Source of the DNA: Vibrio azureus
GTDB taxonomy: Bacteria > Pseudomonadota > Gammaproteobacteria > Enterobacterales > Vibrionaceae
Reading direction: 5' to 3'
Assembly: GCF_002849855.1 (NCBI RefSeq)
Contig: NZ_CP018618.1
Location: 1-64,000, forward strand
DNA length: 64,000 bases
How positions within the stretch are numbered: the stretch's first letter is position 1; each line of letters opens with the position of its first letter. The notes beneath the pieces were generated by a model. That model did not search any database and was not told the origin of the DNA. It worked only from the letters and a program-made list of their open reading frames with translations. This document shows, one piece after another, positions 25,533 through 34,905 of this stretch. The position numbers and the translations under genes are program-made.

Positions 25533-25674
25533 AGTGTGGCTTTTAAACGTAATGATTTTGGTCAGCTTGGTTGGATGTACATCAGCAATTGAATGTGGTC
25601 AACCATTCACAATCATAGACGGAATGAAGCAGCTCCAAATAGAAAACAATTCAAGTCAATCAACGGAGAAATAG
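25525..25674 (+). CDS. Small lipoprotein, 49 aa
   Basis: The frame begins MSKVWLLNVMILVSLVGCTS, a lipoprotein signal with lipobox LVGC, followed by about 30 polar residues. It overlaps the transglycosylase gene by 8 bp (ATGAGTAA) and ends 2 bp before the next gene's ATG, so it is tightly embedded in the tra operon. Its role is unknown; small lipoproteins in tra regions often act in entry exclusion or channel assembly. Confidence 0.6.
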   Translation: MSKVWLLNVMILVSLVGCTSAIECGQPFTIIDGMKQLQIENNSSQSTEK

Positions 25675-25676
25675 AT

Positions 25677-26348
25677 ATGGCTACTATTGAAAAGCGTAAG
25701 TATTCACGCCCCGCAATAAAGAAGATTCTAAGCGTTAATTCGGAGTCAGCTATCAATGCGGTTGAAACGTATATGAATAAAACGCTGAGCGCAATTTATG
25801 CGTTGGATGTGATCCTGTTCTACATCAGTGATGAGGCGACAAGTGAAGCCGCTAACCAAAAAGTAGCTGATCTGTTTGATGAAAAAATGAAGTTTTTCAA
25901 CAAGAAGATTAACCACTATAACAAGATTGTTGAAGACGGTGGGATGATGGATATCGTCTGGACACAAGAGTTTTCTGAAGAATACCTAATCTTCTCGCCC
26001 TTATGTGGACAGTATATTCAACTTATCAAAAAGTTCGACATCTTAACGAGTTTGATTGAACAGGCTTGGTTAAACGGACACATTCCGTCGAGTGAGCGTA
26101 AAGGCCGACAAAAGTCACTTCAGAGTCACATGCGTAATGTGTCGCGCTATGTACTCAATGCATCCCAAACAGCTATGCGTCTAGCTCAATCTGCGGGTAA
26201 GGAAAAAGAGGTTCTTGAATCTGTAGAGCAGATTGGTGTTACTCAAGAGATCGCGAAAGAAGTCTTGGATACTACGAAAGCTGTGCAATCAGCGGAACTT
26301 GAAAAAACTGATGATGTTCAAGATGAACCAGTCGCTTACAGCGCCTAA
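25677..26348 (+). CDS. Tra-region protein of unknown function, possibly DUF1845-like
   Basis: The 223-aa protein has no signal peptide. It is helical and basic at the N-terminus (MATIEKRKYSRPAIKKIL). The segment FSPLCGQYIQLIKKFDILTS continuing to LNGHIPSSERKGRQKSL recalls the DUF1845 family of conjugation regulators (AcaB-like), but I cannot confirm it. I chose the ATG at 25677 because GGAG lies 8 nt before it; a longer frame from 25593 would overlap the lipoprotein gene. It lies between the transglycosylase/lipoprotein pair and traN. Confidence 0.6.
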   Translation: MATIEKRKYSRPAIKKILSVNSESAINAVETYMNKTLSAIYALDVILFYISDEATSEAANQKVADLFDEKMKFFNKKINHYNKIVEDGGMMDIVWTQEFSEEYLIFSPLCGQYIQLIKKFDILTSLIEQAWLNGHIPSSERKGRQKSLQSHMRNVSRYVLNASQTAMRLAQSAGKEKEVLESVEQIGVTQEIAKEVLDTTKAVQSAELEKTDDVQDEPVAYSA

Positions 26349-26383
26349 GCAGCACAATTAAATAACAAGATAGGGTTCGCTTG

Positions 26384-29300
26384 ATGTTAAGAGATAGGTT
26401 TGATGGGGTCGTAGGGCGACTAATTAGCTACGTGGTTATGATCACAACCACTTTATTACCGTTACGCATGGCATATGCTCAGCAGGAGTTTGACCAGGCT
26501 ATAGCTAATGCGAACTCATTTGGTCAATCTATGCTTAATCAGAGAGCAAACCCTACCTATGATGCTGAAGGTAATCTTCTGGTAGATGGGCAAGTGTACA
26601 TGAGCCAGAAGCAAATTACGGGGCAACGTGATAACGATTATCTACCGGCAGGGGTAGATGTGTATGGGTCTGATGCGCAAACCATCATGCAGGGACAAGC
26701 CGCGCAAAAAAAGTATGAGGAAAAAACTCTAGCTACGGCTGAAACATCTGGCGAACGCGCTTACCACATTCTAAAGAAATCAATCTCAAACCAAAAACCT
26801 GACTTAACGAATGATCCTATTTGGGCAGCTACAGACGATGTGTTCAATAATCTAGAAGTCATTGCTCAAGATTTTGCTAATTGCACAATTGATAAAGAGT
26901 TAGTGTCCAATGGGAAGTCCTACCATGTTCCAGTGTATAAGACATGTGAGCGACTGCCAGCAATTGAAGATAACTACAGCATTTTTCATGAGTATGAAGT
27001 AGGGGTGATTAAGCATCATTCAGGTGCAACGAACATTGCTTCTTGTGGTGATGGCTGTACGACACTATGGCTAGGTACTATTGGAGACAATTATTGGTCT
27101 GGAAATTGTACTATCTATGAACAAGAAATGCAGGTTGAGGTAATCCAGCCTCAAGCCATTCAATCTGCAATTGTTGACTACGCAAAATTTGATGACTGGT
27201 TTCAAATTTATCTTAATGGTGAAAAGGTTTATAACGGACCATACCCCGATCAGTTCCCGCCTGAAACTGATGGACGCTGTGAGCTGAGCAATAGTTGGGT
27301 AAAAAGACCAAACATTAACGTACTGAACTCTTTTCGTAGTATACCAGAGAAAGGAATCCTGACATTTAAGAATAGAACGTCCGTGTCGGGCAACGGTGAA
27401 GGATATGCCAAAATTACGATTAACTACGATGCTAGTGACTTGGTCTATGCAGAAAGTTGGTCAGACCAAGAGCAGATCGATAAAGCCTACGCGATAAAGA
27501 AGCAAGCAGATGATGGCTTTTGTGAAGCTTCATTTACTTGTGCGAATATGCCAGCCACCGTTGATGAAAACGGATGCGCCGTGATTAACGGTATACGAGT
27601 GTGCGAAGAAAACTTTGATGACAATCCACTATCTGACTTGGGCATTAGTCCATTTTGTCAGCGTATTGATATCGAGAGCAATTGTGGTTTTAACGAGGGG
27701 CAAATCTGTACAACCAATATCGAAGGTGTAGAAACTTGCTTTGACAACGATACCGTTGAAAACAACCAATGTGCTCAGTATGAAAATGACTCTACATGTA
27801 GTTATATCAAAACAGAGTGTGTTGAAGGAGCCGAAGGTGCTAGCGGTGAATGTTACGTGCAGCTAGATACTTACGATTGTGGTTTCGATGCTTCGACGGG
27901 TACGACACACGAAGAAGAAGTTTTGCGCTGTGATGGCCAGATTCAATGTATTGGTGAATCTTGTTATAGCCCTGAACGTGATTTGGCGAACAATGATTTT
28001 GGTGAGGTTAACGCCTATCTTGAAATGCTTCGCTATGCGCAAGCAGACATGACTTGCGAAGGTATACCGGAGCGACCATTTGATCCAGTCAATCCACCTG
28101 ATAGATATGAGCCGGTTCCCAGTTGTCCCGCTGGTTCAGTGTACGATAAAACTTCTGGTAAATGTTTGGCTCAAACAGCATGTACTTATTCAGATAACGA
28201 CTTCTTTGCCGTAAGCCGCCGTGATGGTATCCAAGTCCTACTCAACAACATGGTTGTTGCAAACGAACCCAGCGTTCTGACTTGTACAACGCTCATCAAA
28301 AATGACTCAGCTTACACTTGCGGTGAAGCTCGTAAAAATGTTGGTACAGATACGTTTTATGAGGTGTGTACCAACACAGTAAGCGAACCTACCCCAAACA
28401 CTTGCCCTTCAGATGAGCATGAACTGAATGAAAACACTGGTTACTGTGAAGTTCCTCCTATCGTAACCTGTTCCGATGGGTTCATGCTGCACCAAGGCAA
28501 TGATCTATGGAGCTCCGAAGATGATTTTTGCCGCCTAGAAACTCCGGTGACTTACAATTGTGACAAATTACACGAAAACTATAATCCTGAAACGGGGGTT
28601 TGTGAGGGGCTACTGTATGACGTTGCCACTTGTGATGATCCAATGGATTTGGTTAATGATATTTGTACTGCGACTCTAACAAAACCTGTGAAATGTCCTT
28701 CAGGTCAATCATTCAATTCATCAACTGGACGTTGTAGCCAGACTCTTTATAGCAGAGCTCAGTGTCCGTCAGGCTCTTCATTATCCAATGACCGTTGTAA
28801 TGGTCTGTTAGTACAAAACGCCTCTTGTCCGTCAGGTCAGACTTTGAAGGGTGGTATGTGTAGTGCCACATTGACATCAGCTGCACTATGTCGTCAGGGT
28901 GGCAGGCTACGTGAGGGAAAGTGTCAAGGTATAGATACGCACCCTTTCGGTTGTAAGTCTGGATTTGAGTTAAAGGGACTTAAATGTGTAAGTAAGGATG
29001 CAGAATGTAGAGGGCCAACATCGAATAACCGATGCAGTTACACGACCGGCAGTCAATTTGGGTCTACTTCGTATTATTGGAATGGCGAAGAAATTAGAGG
29101 TATGTGGGCTGCGTTGAAAGTGGGGTTAAGTTGTAGTCTGCCGGGTACTAAAGTTGGCGAATTTGAGTGCACTAATATGAGCTCTGGCCGGAAAAAAATA
29201 TGTGAAATATGGGAGTCTACAATCTGCCACAGTCCTGTAGAGTCCCCGTGTAATGCAATTGACGGATTTGTTATAGGGGATGGTTCTCAAGGGTTGTGTG

Positions 29301-31165
29301 GAAAGTCTTATAGTGAGCCTCCTTTATGTCAAGCGGGCTATGGGTACAACATTGAAACAAATAAATGTGAAAAAACAATAAATAGCAACCCTATTTGCGA
29401 CACCGGATACCATTTTAATTTAACAACGAATAAGTGCGAATTGGAAATTGATACCTCACCAATTTGCACTACAGGATACAGTTATGACCCTGTGGCGAAT
29501 AAGTGTAAGAGGATTGTTGAAAGTGAACCCCAATGCCAAACTGGATATGAGTACCAGGATGGATTTTGCTACAAAGAGATATCGTCAGCCCCAAACTGTC
29601 CTGATGGGTATGCGTACAGCACTATTACTGGTCAGTGTGAATTAGCAACTAGCACTCAACCCAGATTGAGTTGTGACACTGAGGGTACTAGCTATCACGC
29701 CCCAAGTAATACGTGTCGATTGGAAGTTGATGTAGAGCAATCATGTCCAAGTAGTTTTCCTGTGTGGAGTGACGACGAAAACCGTTGTATGTCGGGCTCT
29801 CTTAGCCCGTTAGCAAAAGTTCGAACCAAGTTGGAGTCGAACGCAGACATTGACGGCAACAATCCTAATGAGGCTCAGGCTTTAATAGCGTATGCCGTGG
29901 CTCCTTTCTCTTATCTTGCTTCAGCACTTTTGCCGACAGCTTATGCAGAAGAAGTTGCAGAGCCAGAAGGTAGTGTCACTCAAGACACAATGAATGCATA
30001 CATCGGTGAGAAGTTTGAATATGCAGCTCAAACATTTGATTACCAAAAGGCGATGTTTGCTCAAGGACAAAGCCAGCTATTAGGGGGGATGTCTAGTAGT
30101 GCACCGTCTGATGGTCAAGGTACAACGAATGTTCAATGTGAACTGTTTAAAGGTGAGGCAATGGAATGCAAGCAAGCGGTTGGTGGCATGCAGGACTGTT
30201 GTGAATCGCCAGTCACCGTTTCGCTTGGTGATTACATCACTTTGACAAGACACATGATGAGTATGGACTCCATCACAGGGCAGGTGTTTGGCTTAGAGGG
30301 ATATACGGGAGTTTGGGACATCGCTTCAAATTGGGCTAGCGAAGCCACTAGTACAGCTTTTGATGCAGTACAGAGCACATTTACGTCTGGTGCTGATGTG
30401 GTTGCTCAACAAGGAACAGAAGTGGTAGGTGAAGGTGCAGTGAATGCAATTGCTCAATCTATGATGTCCTATACGAACACATTTCTAACGGAAACCTTTG
30501 GTGCTGAAGTTGCGGGGATGTTCTTTCAGCAGGCAGGGATCGATTCTGCCGGTAATGCAATACTTGGAGCATCACCGCAAATGGCCGCTGCGGGACAGGC
30601 TCTTATGTATTGCTATTATGCTTATTTGGCATATGTAGTCTTCAATTTGCTCGTAAACATAATTTTCGCCTGTGAGGAAGAAGAACTCGATTTAGCTATG
30701 AAAGTGGAGCTACTTTCAGCTCATTATCTTGGTTCGTACTGTAAGACCGAAGTTCTAGGGGCATGTCTTGAAAAGAGAAAATCATACTGTGCCTATGACT
30801 CCCCGCTATCGCGTATTTTGATGGAGCAGATATATCAGCAGCCTCAAATGGGTTTGTCTTGGGGCAGCGCGAAAAACCCAAATTGTTCGGGACTAAGCAT
30901 AGAAGACATTGGCAACGTCGATTGGGATCAAGTTAATTTAGATGAATGGGTAGGGATACTGATTGAGACTGATAATTTTATTCAAGATGACGTTATTGAT
31001 ATTGAGCGTTTAACCGGTAGAGGTTCGTTACTAAACTATGGCGAAACCCCTGAGACAGAGCGCCAGAATGTGTTAGAGAAAAACACTGAAAGATTTGATG
31101 CAATTGATGTGGACGAAGTTCGTCGTGACGCTTATGAAGACGCTTGGAACGAGCAACATAATTGA
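26384..31165 (+). CDS. traN: TraN, very large cysteine-rich mating-pair stabilisation protein
   Basis: The 1593-aa outer-membrane adhesin stabilises donor-recipient contact. A signal peptide ends at AYAQQ. The C-terminal part (about 1180-1593) holds the conserved TraN region (DCCESPVTVSLGDYI, then MYCYYAYLAYVVFNLL). The central region has two arrays of short Cys modules. One runs about 765-870 (CPSGQSF, CPSGSSL, CPSGQTL), the other about 975-1095 (CQAGYGY, CDTGYHF, CTTGYSY, CQTGYEY, CPDGYAY). F TraN is about 600 aa, so this one is greatly expanded. I chose the ATG at 26384 over the TTG at 26381. Confidence 0.9.
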   Translation: MLRDRFDGVVGRLISYVVMITTTLLPLRMAYAQQEFDQAIANANSFGQSMLNQRANPTYDAEGNLLVDGQVYMSQKQITGQRDNDYLPAGVDVYGSDAQTIMQGQAAQKKYEEKTLATAETSGERAYHILKKSISNQKPDLTNDPIWAATDDVFNNLEVIAQDFANCTIDKELVSNGKSYHVPVYKTCERLPAIEDNYSIFHEYEVGVIKHHSGATNIASCGDGCTTLWLGTIGDNYWSGNCTIYEQEMQVEVIQPQAIQSAIVDYAKFDDWFQIYLNGEKVYNGPYPDQFPPETDGRCELSNSWVKRPNINVLNSFRSIPEKGILTFKNRTSVSGNGEGYAKITINYDASDLVYAESWSDQEQIDKAYAIKKQADDGFCEASFTCANMPATVDENGCAVINGIRVCEENFDDNPLSDLGISPFCQRIDIESNCGFNEGQICTTNIEGVETCFDNDTVENNQCAQYENDSTCSYIKTECVEGAEGASGECYVQLDTYDCGFDASTGTTHEEEVLRCDGQIQCIGESCYSPERDLANNDFGEVNAYLEMLRYAQADMTCEGIPERPFDPVNPPDRYEPVPSCPAGSVYDKTSGKCLAQTACTYSDNDFFAVSRRDGIQVLLNNMVVANEPSVLTCTTLIKNDSAYTCGEARKNVGTDTFYEVCTNTVSEPTPNTCPSDEHELNENTGYCEVPPIVTCSDGFMLHQGNDLWSSEDDFCRLETPVTYNCDKLHENYNPETGVCEGLLYDVATCDDPMDLVNDICTATLTKPVKCPSGQSFNSSTGRCSQTLYSRAQCPSGSSLSNDRCNGLLVQNASCPSGQTLKGGMCSATLTSAALCRQGGRLREGKCQGIDTHPFGCKSGFELKGLKCVSKDAECRGPTSNNRCSYTTGSQFGSTSYYWNGEEIRGMWAALKVGLSCSLPGTKVGEFECTNMSSGRKKICEIWESTICHSPVESPCNAIDGFVIGDGSQGLCGKSYSEPPLCQAGYGYNIETNKCEKTINSNPICDTGYHFNLTTNKCELEIDTSPICTTGYSYDPVANKCKRIVESEPQCQTGYEYQDGFCYKEISSAPNCPDGYAYSTITGQCELATSTQPRLSCDTEGTSYHAPSNTCRLEVDVEQSCPSSFPVWSDDENRCMSGSLSPLAKVRTKLESNADIDGNNPNEAQALIAYAVAPFSYLASALLPTAYAEEVAEPEGSVTQDTMNAYIGEKFEYAAQTFDYQKAMFAQGQSQLLGGMSSSAPSDGQGTTNVQCELFKGEAMECKQAVGGMQDCCESPVTVSLGDYITLTRHMMSMDSITGQVFGLEGYTGVWDIASNWASEATSTAFDAVQSTFTSGADVVAQQGTEVVGEGAVNAIAQSMMSYTNTFLTETFGAEVAGMFFQQAGIDSAGNAILGASPQMAAAGQALMYCYYAYLAYVVFNLLVNIIFACEEEELDLAMKVELLSAHYLGSYCKTEVLGACLEKRKSYCAYDSPLSRILMEQIYQQPQMGLSWGSAKNPNCSGLSIEDIGNVDWDQVNLDEWVGILIETDNFIQDDVIDIERLTGRGSLLNYGETPETERQNVLEKNTERFDAIDVDEVRRDAYEDAWNEQHN

Positions 31166-31175
31166 TAGGTGAGCA

Positions 31176-31385
31176 ATGAGTAATAACGATGTCGCTTTCG
31201 CAAGTTGTGTTAGAACGCTAGAAGACTACTTTAAGTCCAATATCTGTTCTAACAGAACAATATATTGTCAATTTAGGCTAGAGAGTTTAGGGGTTTTGGG
31301 CGAACTCTTAGTGCAAGAATCAATAAATAAAAACAATATAGAGTGTGTCATTTTCTGTGATGGGAGAGTGATTAAAAGGAGTTAG
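31176..31385 (+). CDS. Small protein of unknown function, 69 aa
   Basis: The protein has four Cys and reads FASCVRTLEDYF and ECVIFCDGRVIKRS. A clear AGGTGA precedes the ATG, 10 bp after traN, so it is probably the last gene of the tra operon here. No family is recognised and no signal peptide is visible. Confidence 0.5.
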   Translation: MSNNDVAFASCVRTLEDYFKSNICSNRTIYCQFRLESLGVLGELLVQESINKNNIECVIFCDGRVIKRS

Positions 31386-31443
31386 GAAAGTAAGCTTCGA
31401 TAGTACAATAAGAATAACTAAATTAATATAGGTACAGGGAATT

Positions 31444-32361
31444 ATGTCTTTAAAAACGTTATCAATATTGCTTAGTACAGTTTCTCTTACGGCGTGTGTG
31501 AATGCACCTAAGCAGGACTATATACACTTGCCATATGACAACGCTCACAGTGAAGCGTACAACATAGCCAAACAGACAAGTCTATCAAAAGACTACTGGT
31601 ATGGCTCAACAATAAAGAGTCCGTTAAAAGACTTCACGCCAGCAGAAATTGAATCGGCTGAAACTAGTCTACGTGAATATCGTGGCGGTAATGTATCACT
31701 TGGCAATGGTTTGCTAAGCATTGCTACCGGTGACCTAACAGGCATTATAACTGTGGCAGGAGGTTCGGTAGCGAACCTAGCACAGTCAGGCCATACCCCA
31801 AGTAATCAAATTAGATTGCTTGTTGAGTTGCCTAAGAGCGAATACGCCAGCAATCTCGAGGCTGAAAAATTTATTGTGACTAGCATGAAACAAGCAGGAA
31901 ACCACGTGCTTTCACAATATGGTCAGGTGACGCAAATATCACCAAAACCTGAAAGTGCTTATGATGCGTTTTGGGTTGAAAAGTCAGGAAAGTCGGCTCC
32001 CTTTAGCTTAGTTAATCGTAAAGAAAGTAAGCTAAATGGTGAGTTTATAGCTGAAGCAGCAACATCAATAGATGGTAAAAATGAGGTTCAGTTGACTTAC
32101 GGTATTATTGGCGATTCAGGAGTCGCGGGGAGTAAGGTTATTGTCAAGCCGCCTATGCCATTCGTTTACTCAGTAGAAGTCAGTCCAATAGATACAGTGG
32201 AGTTCTATAAAGAATATTCTGCCCAACTACCAGAAGGGTTCTACATTTACGTACCAAGTTTTCCAAAGACTTCTTGGAATGGAAAAACTTACGTTGATAA
32301 CTCAGTAATTGTACCGTCAATCTTTACGCAGGGGCAGCAATACCAGTTCATTAAACCATAA
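31444..32361 (+). CDS. Lipoprotein of unknown function
   Basis: The 305-aa protein has a lipoprotein signal (ILLSTVSLTAC, Cys18). A small Gly/Ala-rich segment (about 95-120, LLSIATGDLTGIITVAGGSV) precedes a beta-rich domain. AGGGA precedes the ATG. A surface-exclusion or envelope role is possible from its position after traN, but no motif proves this. A terminator follows at 32391-32416. Confidence 0.6.
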   Translation: MSLKTLSILLSTVSLTACVNAPKQDYIHLPYDNAHSEAYNIAKQTSLSKDYWYGSTIKSPLKDFTPAEIESAETSLREYRGGNVSLGNGLLSIATGDLTGIITVAGGSVANLAQSGHTPSNQIRLLVELPKSEYASNLEAEKFIVTSMKQAGNHVLSQYGQVTQISPKPESAYDAFWVEKSGKSAPFSLVNRKESKLNGEFIAEAATSIDGKNEVQLTYGIIGDSGVAGSKVIVKPPMPFVYSVEVSPIDTVEFYKEYSAQLPEGFYIYVPSFPKTSWNGKTYVDNSVIVPSIFTQGQQYQFIKP

Positions 32362-32390
32362 ATGTCGGAAGACAATAACAAGAATATGGT

Positions 32391-32416
32391 AGCTCCTCCA
32401 AATGAGGGGCTTTTTT
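32391..32416 (+). terminator. Rho-independent terminator after the lipoprotein gene
   Basis: The arms AGCTCCTC (32391-32398) and GAGGGGCT (32404-32411) pair with one wobble and are followed by six T residues. Its position between the lipoprotein stop and the next gene's Shine-Dalgarno supports the later start chosen for the DUF2726 gene. Confidence 0.75.
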
Positions 32417-32427
32417 ACGGAGGTAAA

Positions 32428-33078
32428 ATGGAAAACTTACTGAATAATCCCAATGCTTGGTTAGCAATTGCTCTATTCATTGTACTAAGCGTATTGATTG
32501 GCACGAAAGGAACAAAGAAGCATGGTGGCTACAAACCAGTTAGAAATCTAAATACAAAGAGTGAACAAAACTTCTTCAAGCAGCTATTAAGGAAACTACC
32601 AAACGGGGTCTATATTACGTGTAAGGTGCGCTTAGCTGATATTTGCTTACCAAAAAATAGCAATGACATTGGGGCGTTCAATGCCATTGCTAAGAAGCAT
32701 GTTGATTTTGTACTTATTGATCAACAAACAAGTGAGATTCTATGTGTCATTGAGCTAGATGACAGGAGTCATAACTCAGCGGCAGCGAAGAAAAGAGATA
32801 GGGTTAAGGATTCGGTTTTTAAAAGTGCTAAAATTCCATTCATTCGCGTCAAAGCATCCAGGTCATATAAAAAAGAGATCGATGGAATATTGGAAAGTAT
32901 TGCCAAGTATGAGAACACAAATACCACACAGGCCCCCCTCTGGGATGATAGTGGTAAGTGTCCAAAATGCTCATCTGAGAAGTATCAAAAGATCGATTTA
33001 AAGGGATTGCAAAAGGGGAAGCACTATTATCTCTGTGAGGTTTGTGGCTTTAGCACCGAGCCTATTAAAATTGTTTAA
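32428..33078 (+). CDS. Membrane-anchored DUF2726 nuclease-like protein with zinc ribbon
   Basis: The 216-aa protein has an N-terminal span (about 11-25), then a DUF2726 domain (about 40-160). That domain has a PD-(D/E)XK-like core in HVDFVLIDQQ and VIELDDRSH. Two Cys pairs follow (CPKC, CEVC), forming a zinc ribbon. The start at 32428 is favoured because GGAGGT lies 4 nt before it and a terminator lies upstream. Its end overlaps the convergent response-regulator gene by 14 bp. Substrate unknown. Confidence 0.7.
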   Translation: MENLLNNPNAWLAIALFIVLSVLIGTKGTKKHGGYKPVRNLNTKSEQNFFKQLLRKLPNGVYITCKVRLADICLPKNSNDIGAFNAIAKKHVDFVLIDQQTSEILCVIELDDRSHNSAAAKKRDRVKDSVFKSAKIPFIRVKASRSYKKEIDGILESIAKYENTNTTQAPLWDDSGKCPKCSSEKYQKIDLKGLQKGKHYYLCEVCGFSTEPIKIV

Positions 33079-33655
33079 AGAACAATTGCAGAAAGTGGCG
33101 TTTAGAGCCTATCTGGTTTTCTATTCGCTTGATGACTTGTGAAATTGCAGACTTACTTTTGTTACTTTCAATTGCAATGCTGGTAAGAGGCTCATGCTTG
33201 GCTAGTTCTTCCAAGATTGACTGAGCATTACCATCAATTTTCAGGAACGCTTCCGCTTTGGTTAGCTCTGCCTTGTTCGCGTGAAACTGTTGAGGTTCTT
33301 CATGTAAAACAATATGGGAAATGTCACTGATGAAACGTTTATCAAACAGGTGATTAGCTTTTATAAGTGCTAGGAAAGCTTCTAGATTAGGGATGTCTGT
33401 TGATTGGGTAAAAATAGAAATGGATACGTTTGAGTGTAACGCTCGTAGCTTATACAGCTCATGCATAGTTTCGTGAATTGACGTGCCTAAATACAGATCA
33501 CTAATGATGAACTGACAGCTATTAAAATCAAACTGTTTTAGTTCTTCTAGGGTAGTTAGTGTTGTGATGGTAAGAGTGCCGTTAGATGTTTTTTGAAAGT
33601 CTCGGCAAATCGCTTCTGCTATGATAGGTTGATCTTCAATAATGACGATATCCAT
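33065..33655 (-). CDS. Response regulator (REC domain plus helix-turn-helix)
   Basis: The 196-aa protein begins with a receiver domain: acidic pair in IIEDQP, phospho-acceptor Asp in FIISDLYLG, Thr/Ser switch in SIFTQS, Lys in FDKRF. A C-terminal helix-turn-helix (about 150-190, SNKSKSAISQVIKRIENQIG) resembles the LuxR/NarL type. It probably pairs with the sensor kinase at 34072-34905. I chose the ATG at 33655 over the TTG at 33667. Its targets may include transfer genes; this is inference. Confidence 0.72.
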   Translation of the reverse strand: MDIVIIEDQPIIAEAICRDFQKTSNGTLTITTLTTLEELKQFDFNSCQFIISDLYLGTSIHETMHELYKLRALHSNVSISIFTQSTDIPNLEAFLALIKANHLFDKRFISDISHIVLHEEPQQFHANKAELTKAEAFLKIDGNAQSILEELAKHEPLTSIAIESNKSKSAISQVIKRIENQIGSKRHFLQLFFKQF

Positions 33656-33667
33656 GTGCACACTCAA

Positions 33668-34071
33668 TATTATTTAAACGGCGAATTTTACATTTCGAGC
33701 TATAAAATACCGTAATAGAGAAGGAAGAGAACAATTTAAGCAATAAAATTGCTGGCATCGTTCATGATTATTGGGTTGGGCATGATAGCACTATCGAGAA
33801 AATAAATAAAATTTTCAGGCATTAATTTATCTTAATTATCTTTACAAGTATCTTAGGTGTGGGGACTGTATTCTATTTTTATGCAATGAATATAGTTAAA
33901 GTCAATTTTATAATTAGTAATTTTGGAGAGATTGAAGTAAAAAAGTAATTGCTTTTTTCATATTATAATGGCAAATATAATATATTAAAGGCATTCTAAA
34001 ATGGAATTGGCTCTGAAATGAACTCTGAATTGTTAAAGCGCTGTAAAGGTTAAGTCTCTTTGCTTTCACGC
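33668..34071. other. Intergenic stretch between the regulator and kinase genes
   Basis: This is an AT-rich stretch of about 400 bp with no convincing gene. A short A/T-rich hairpin is visible (AAAAAAG at 33939-33945, CTTTTTT at 33952-33958). The promoter of the response regulator must lie near its left end. Confidence 0.4.
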
Positions 34072-34905
34072 TCAGTCGGCTTTGCCGCCGGTTCTTCTAT
34101 CTATATTAATTATTACACAGTGCTTTGAATCTACTTGATCTGACTGAATAGATATATCCCTTCCATTGGCTAGCCTCTTAAGAGATATAAGTCCCAATCC
34201 ATAATGGACTCGATTATGAATATCGACTCTCCTTCCGCAAGATAACGTTTCTCTTTTTTCTATCTTTGCAAGTGTTGCGGGAGTTATACCCGAACCATCG
34301 TCTAGAACAATTACTGAGTAGTGGGATTGAGATAGCTTTGTCATCACTCTTATTCTATCACCTTTGCCTGACACACTAATGGCGTTTGAAAGAACAATGC
34401 TCAAGACCTTATTGAGAGTGCTTGGGCATAACTTTATCACCTTAATCTGTGAGTCTGCGGAGAAGTCGTATTCGAACTTAATACCGTAATGATTTGCCAG
34501 TGTGCCATATTCACTTAATGTAACTGATAATAATGGTTCGACACTACGATAAAGCATGGAAGGACTGTGATTGAATGGACTGATTGAAGCAATAGAATAT
34601 AGTGATTCTTTTATAGATAGTGAATCAGCTAAACTTATTTTTTCATTCTTCTTAGAAGAATAAATTATTGCCTCATTGATCGTATGATTCATTGCATTAA
34701 CTTTTACGTGAACACTTTTAAGCGTTCTGTTAATAATATGATTTTCAAATGCTTTAAAGCCAAAATAGCCAATTAATGATAAAAAAACAAATAACATGGT
34801 TAGTGTTTCAAGCGTCACTTTATAGAACATAAACAGCACAGATGGCAGCATGAATGAACCACAGAGAATTAACTTAAATACTATTGTGCTTATATTATTA
34901 AACAT
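34072..34905 (-). CDS. Sensor histidine kinase-like membrane protein
   Basis: The 277-aa protein (from the ATG at 34905) has two N-terminal spans (about 8-28 and 30-52). The HATPase_c domain has an N box (IVLSNAISVSGKGDRI), G1 box (LDDGSGI) and G2 box (HYGLGLISLKRLA). A canonical H box is not obvious; the His in VNAMNHTINEA is the best phospho-acceptor candidate. A longer in-frame reading from a TTG at 35043 exists but lacks a convincing start. It is presumably the partner of the response regulator downstream. Confidence 0.68.
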   Translation of the reverse strand: MFNNISTIVFKLILCGSFMLPSVLFMFYKVTLETLTMLFVFLSLIGYFGFKAFENHIINRTLKSVHVKVNAMNHTINEAIIYSSKKNEKISLADSLSIKESLYSIASISPFNHSPSMLYRSVEPLLSVTLSEYGTLANHYGIKFEYDFSADSQIKVIKLCPSTLNKVLSIVLSNAISVSGKGDRIRVMTKLSQSHYSVIVLDDGSGITPATLAKIEKRETLSCGRRVDIHNRVHYGLGLISLKRLANGRDISIQSDQVDSKHCVIINIDRRTGGKAD

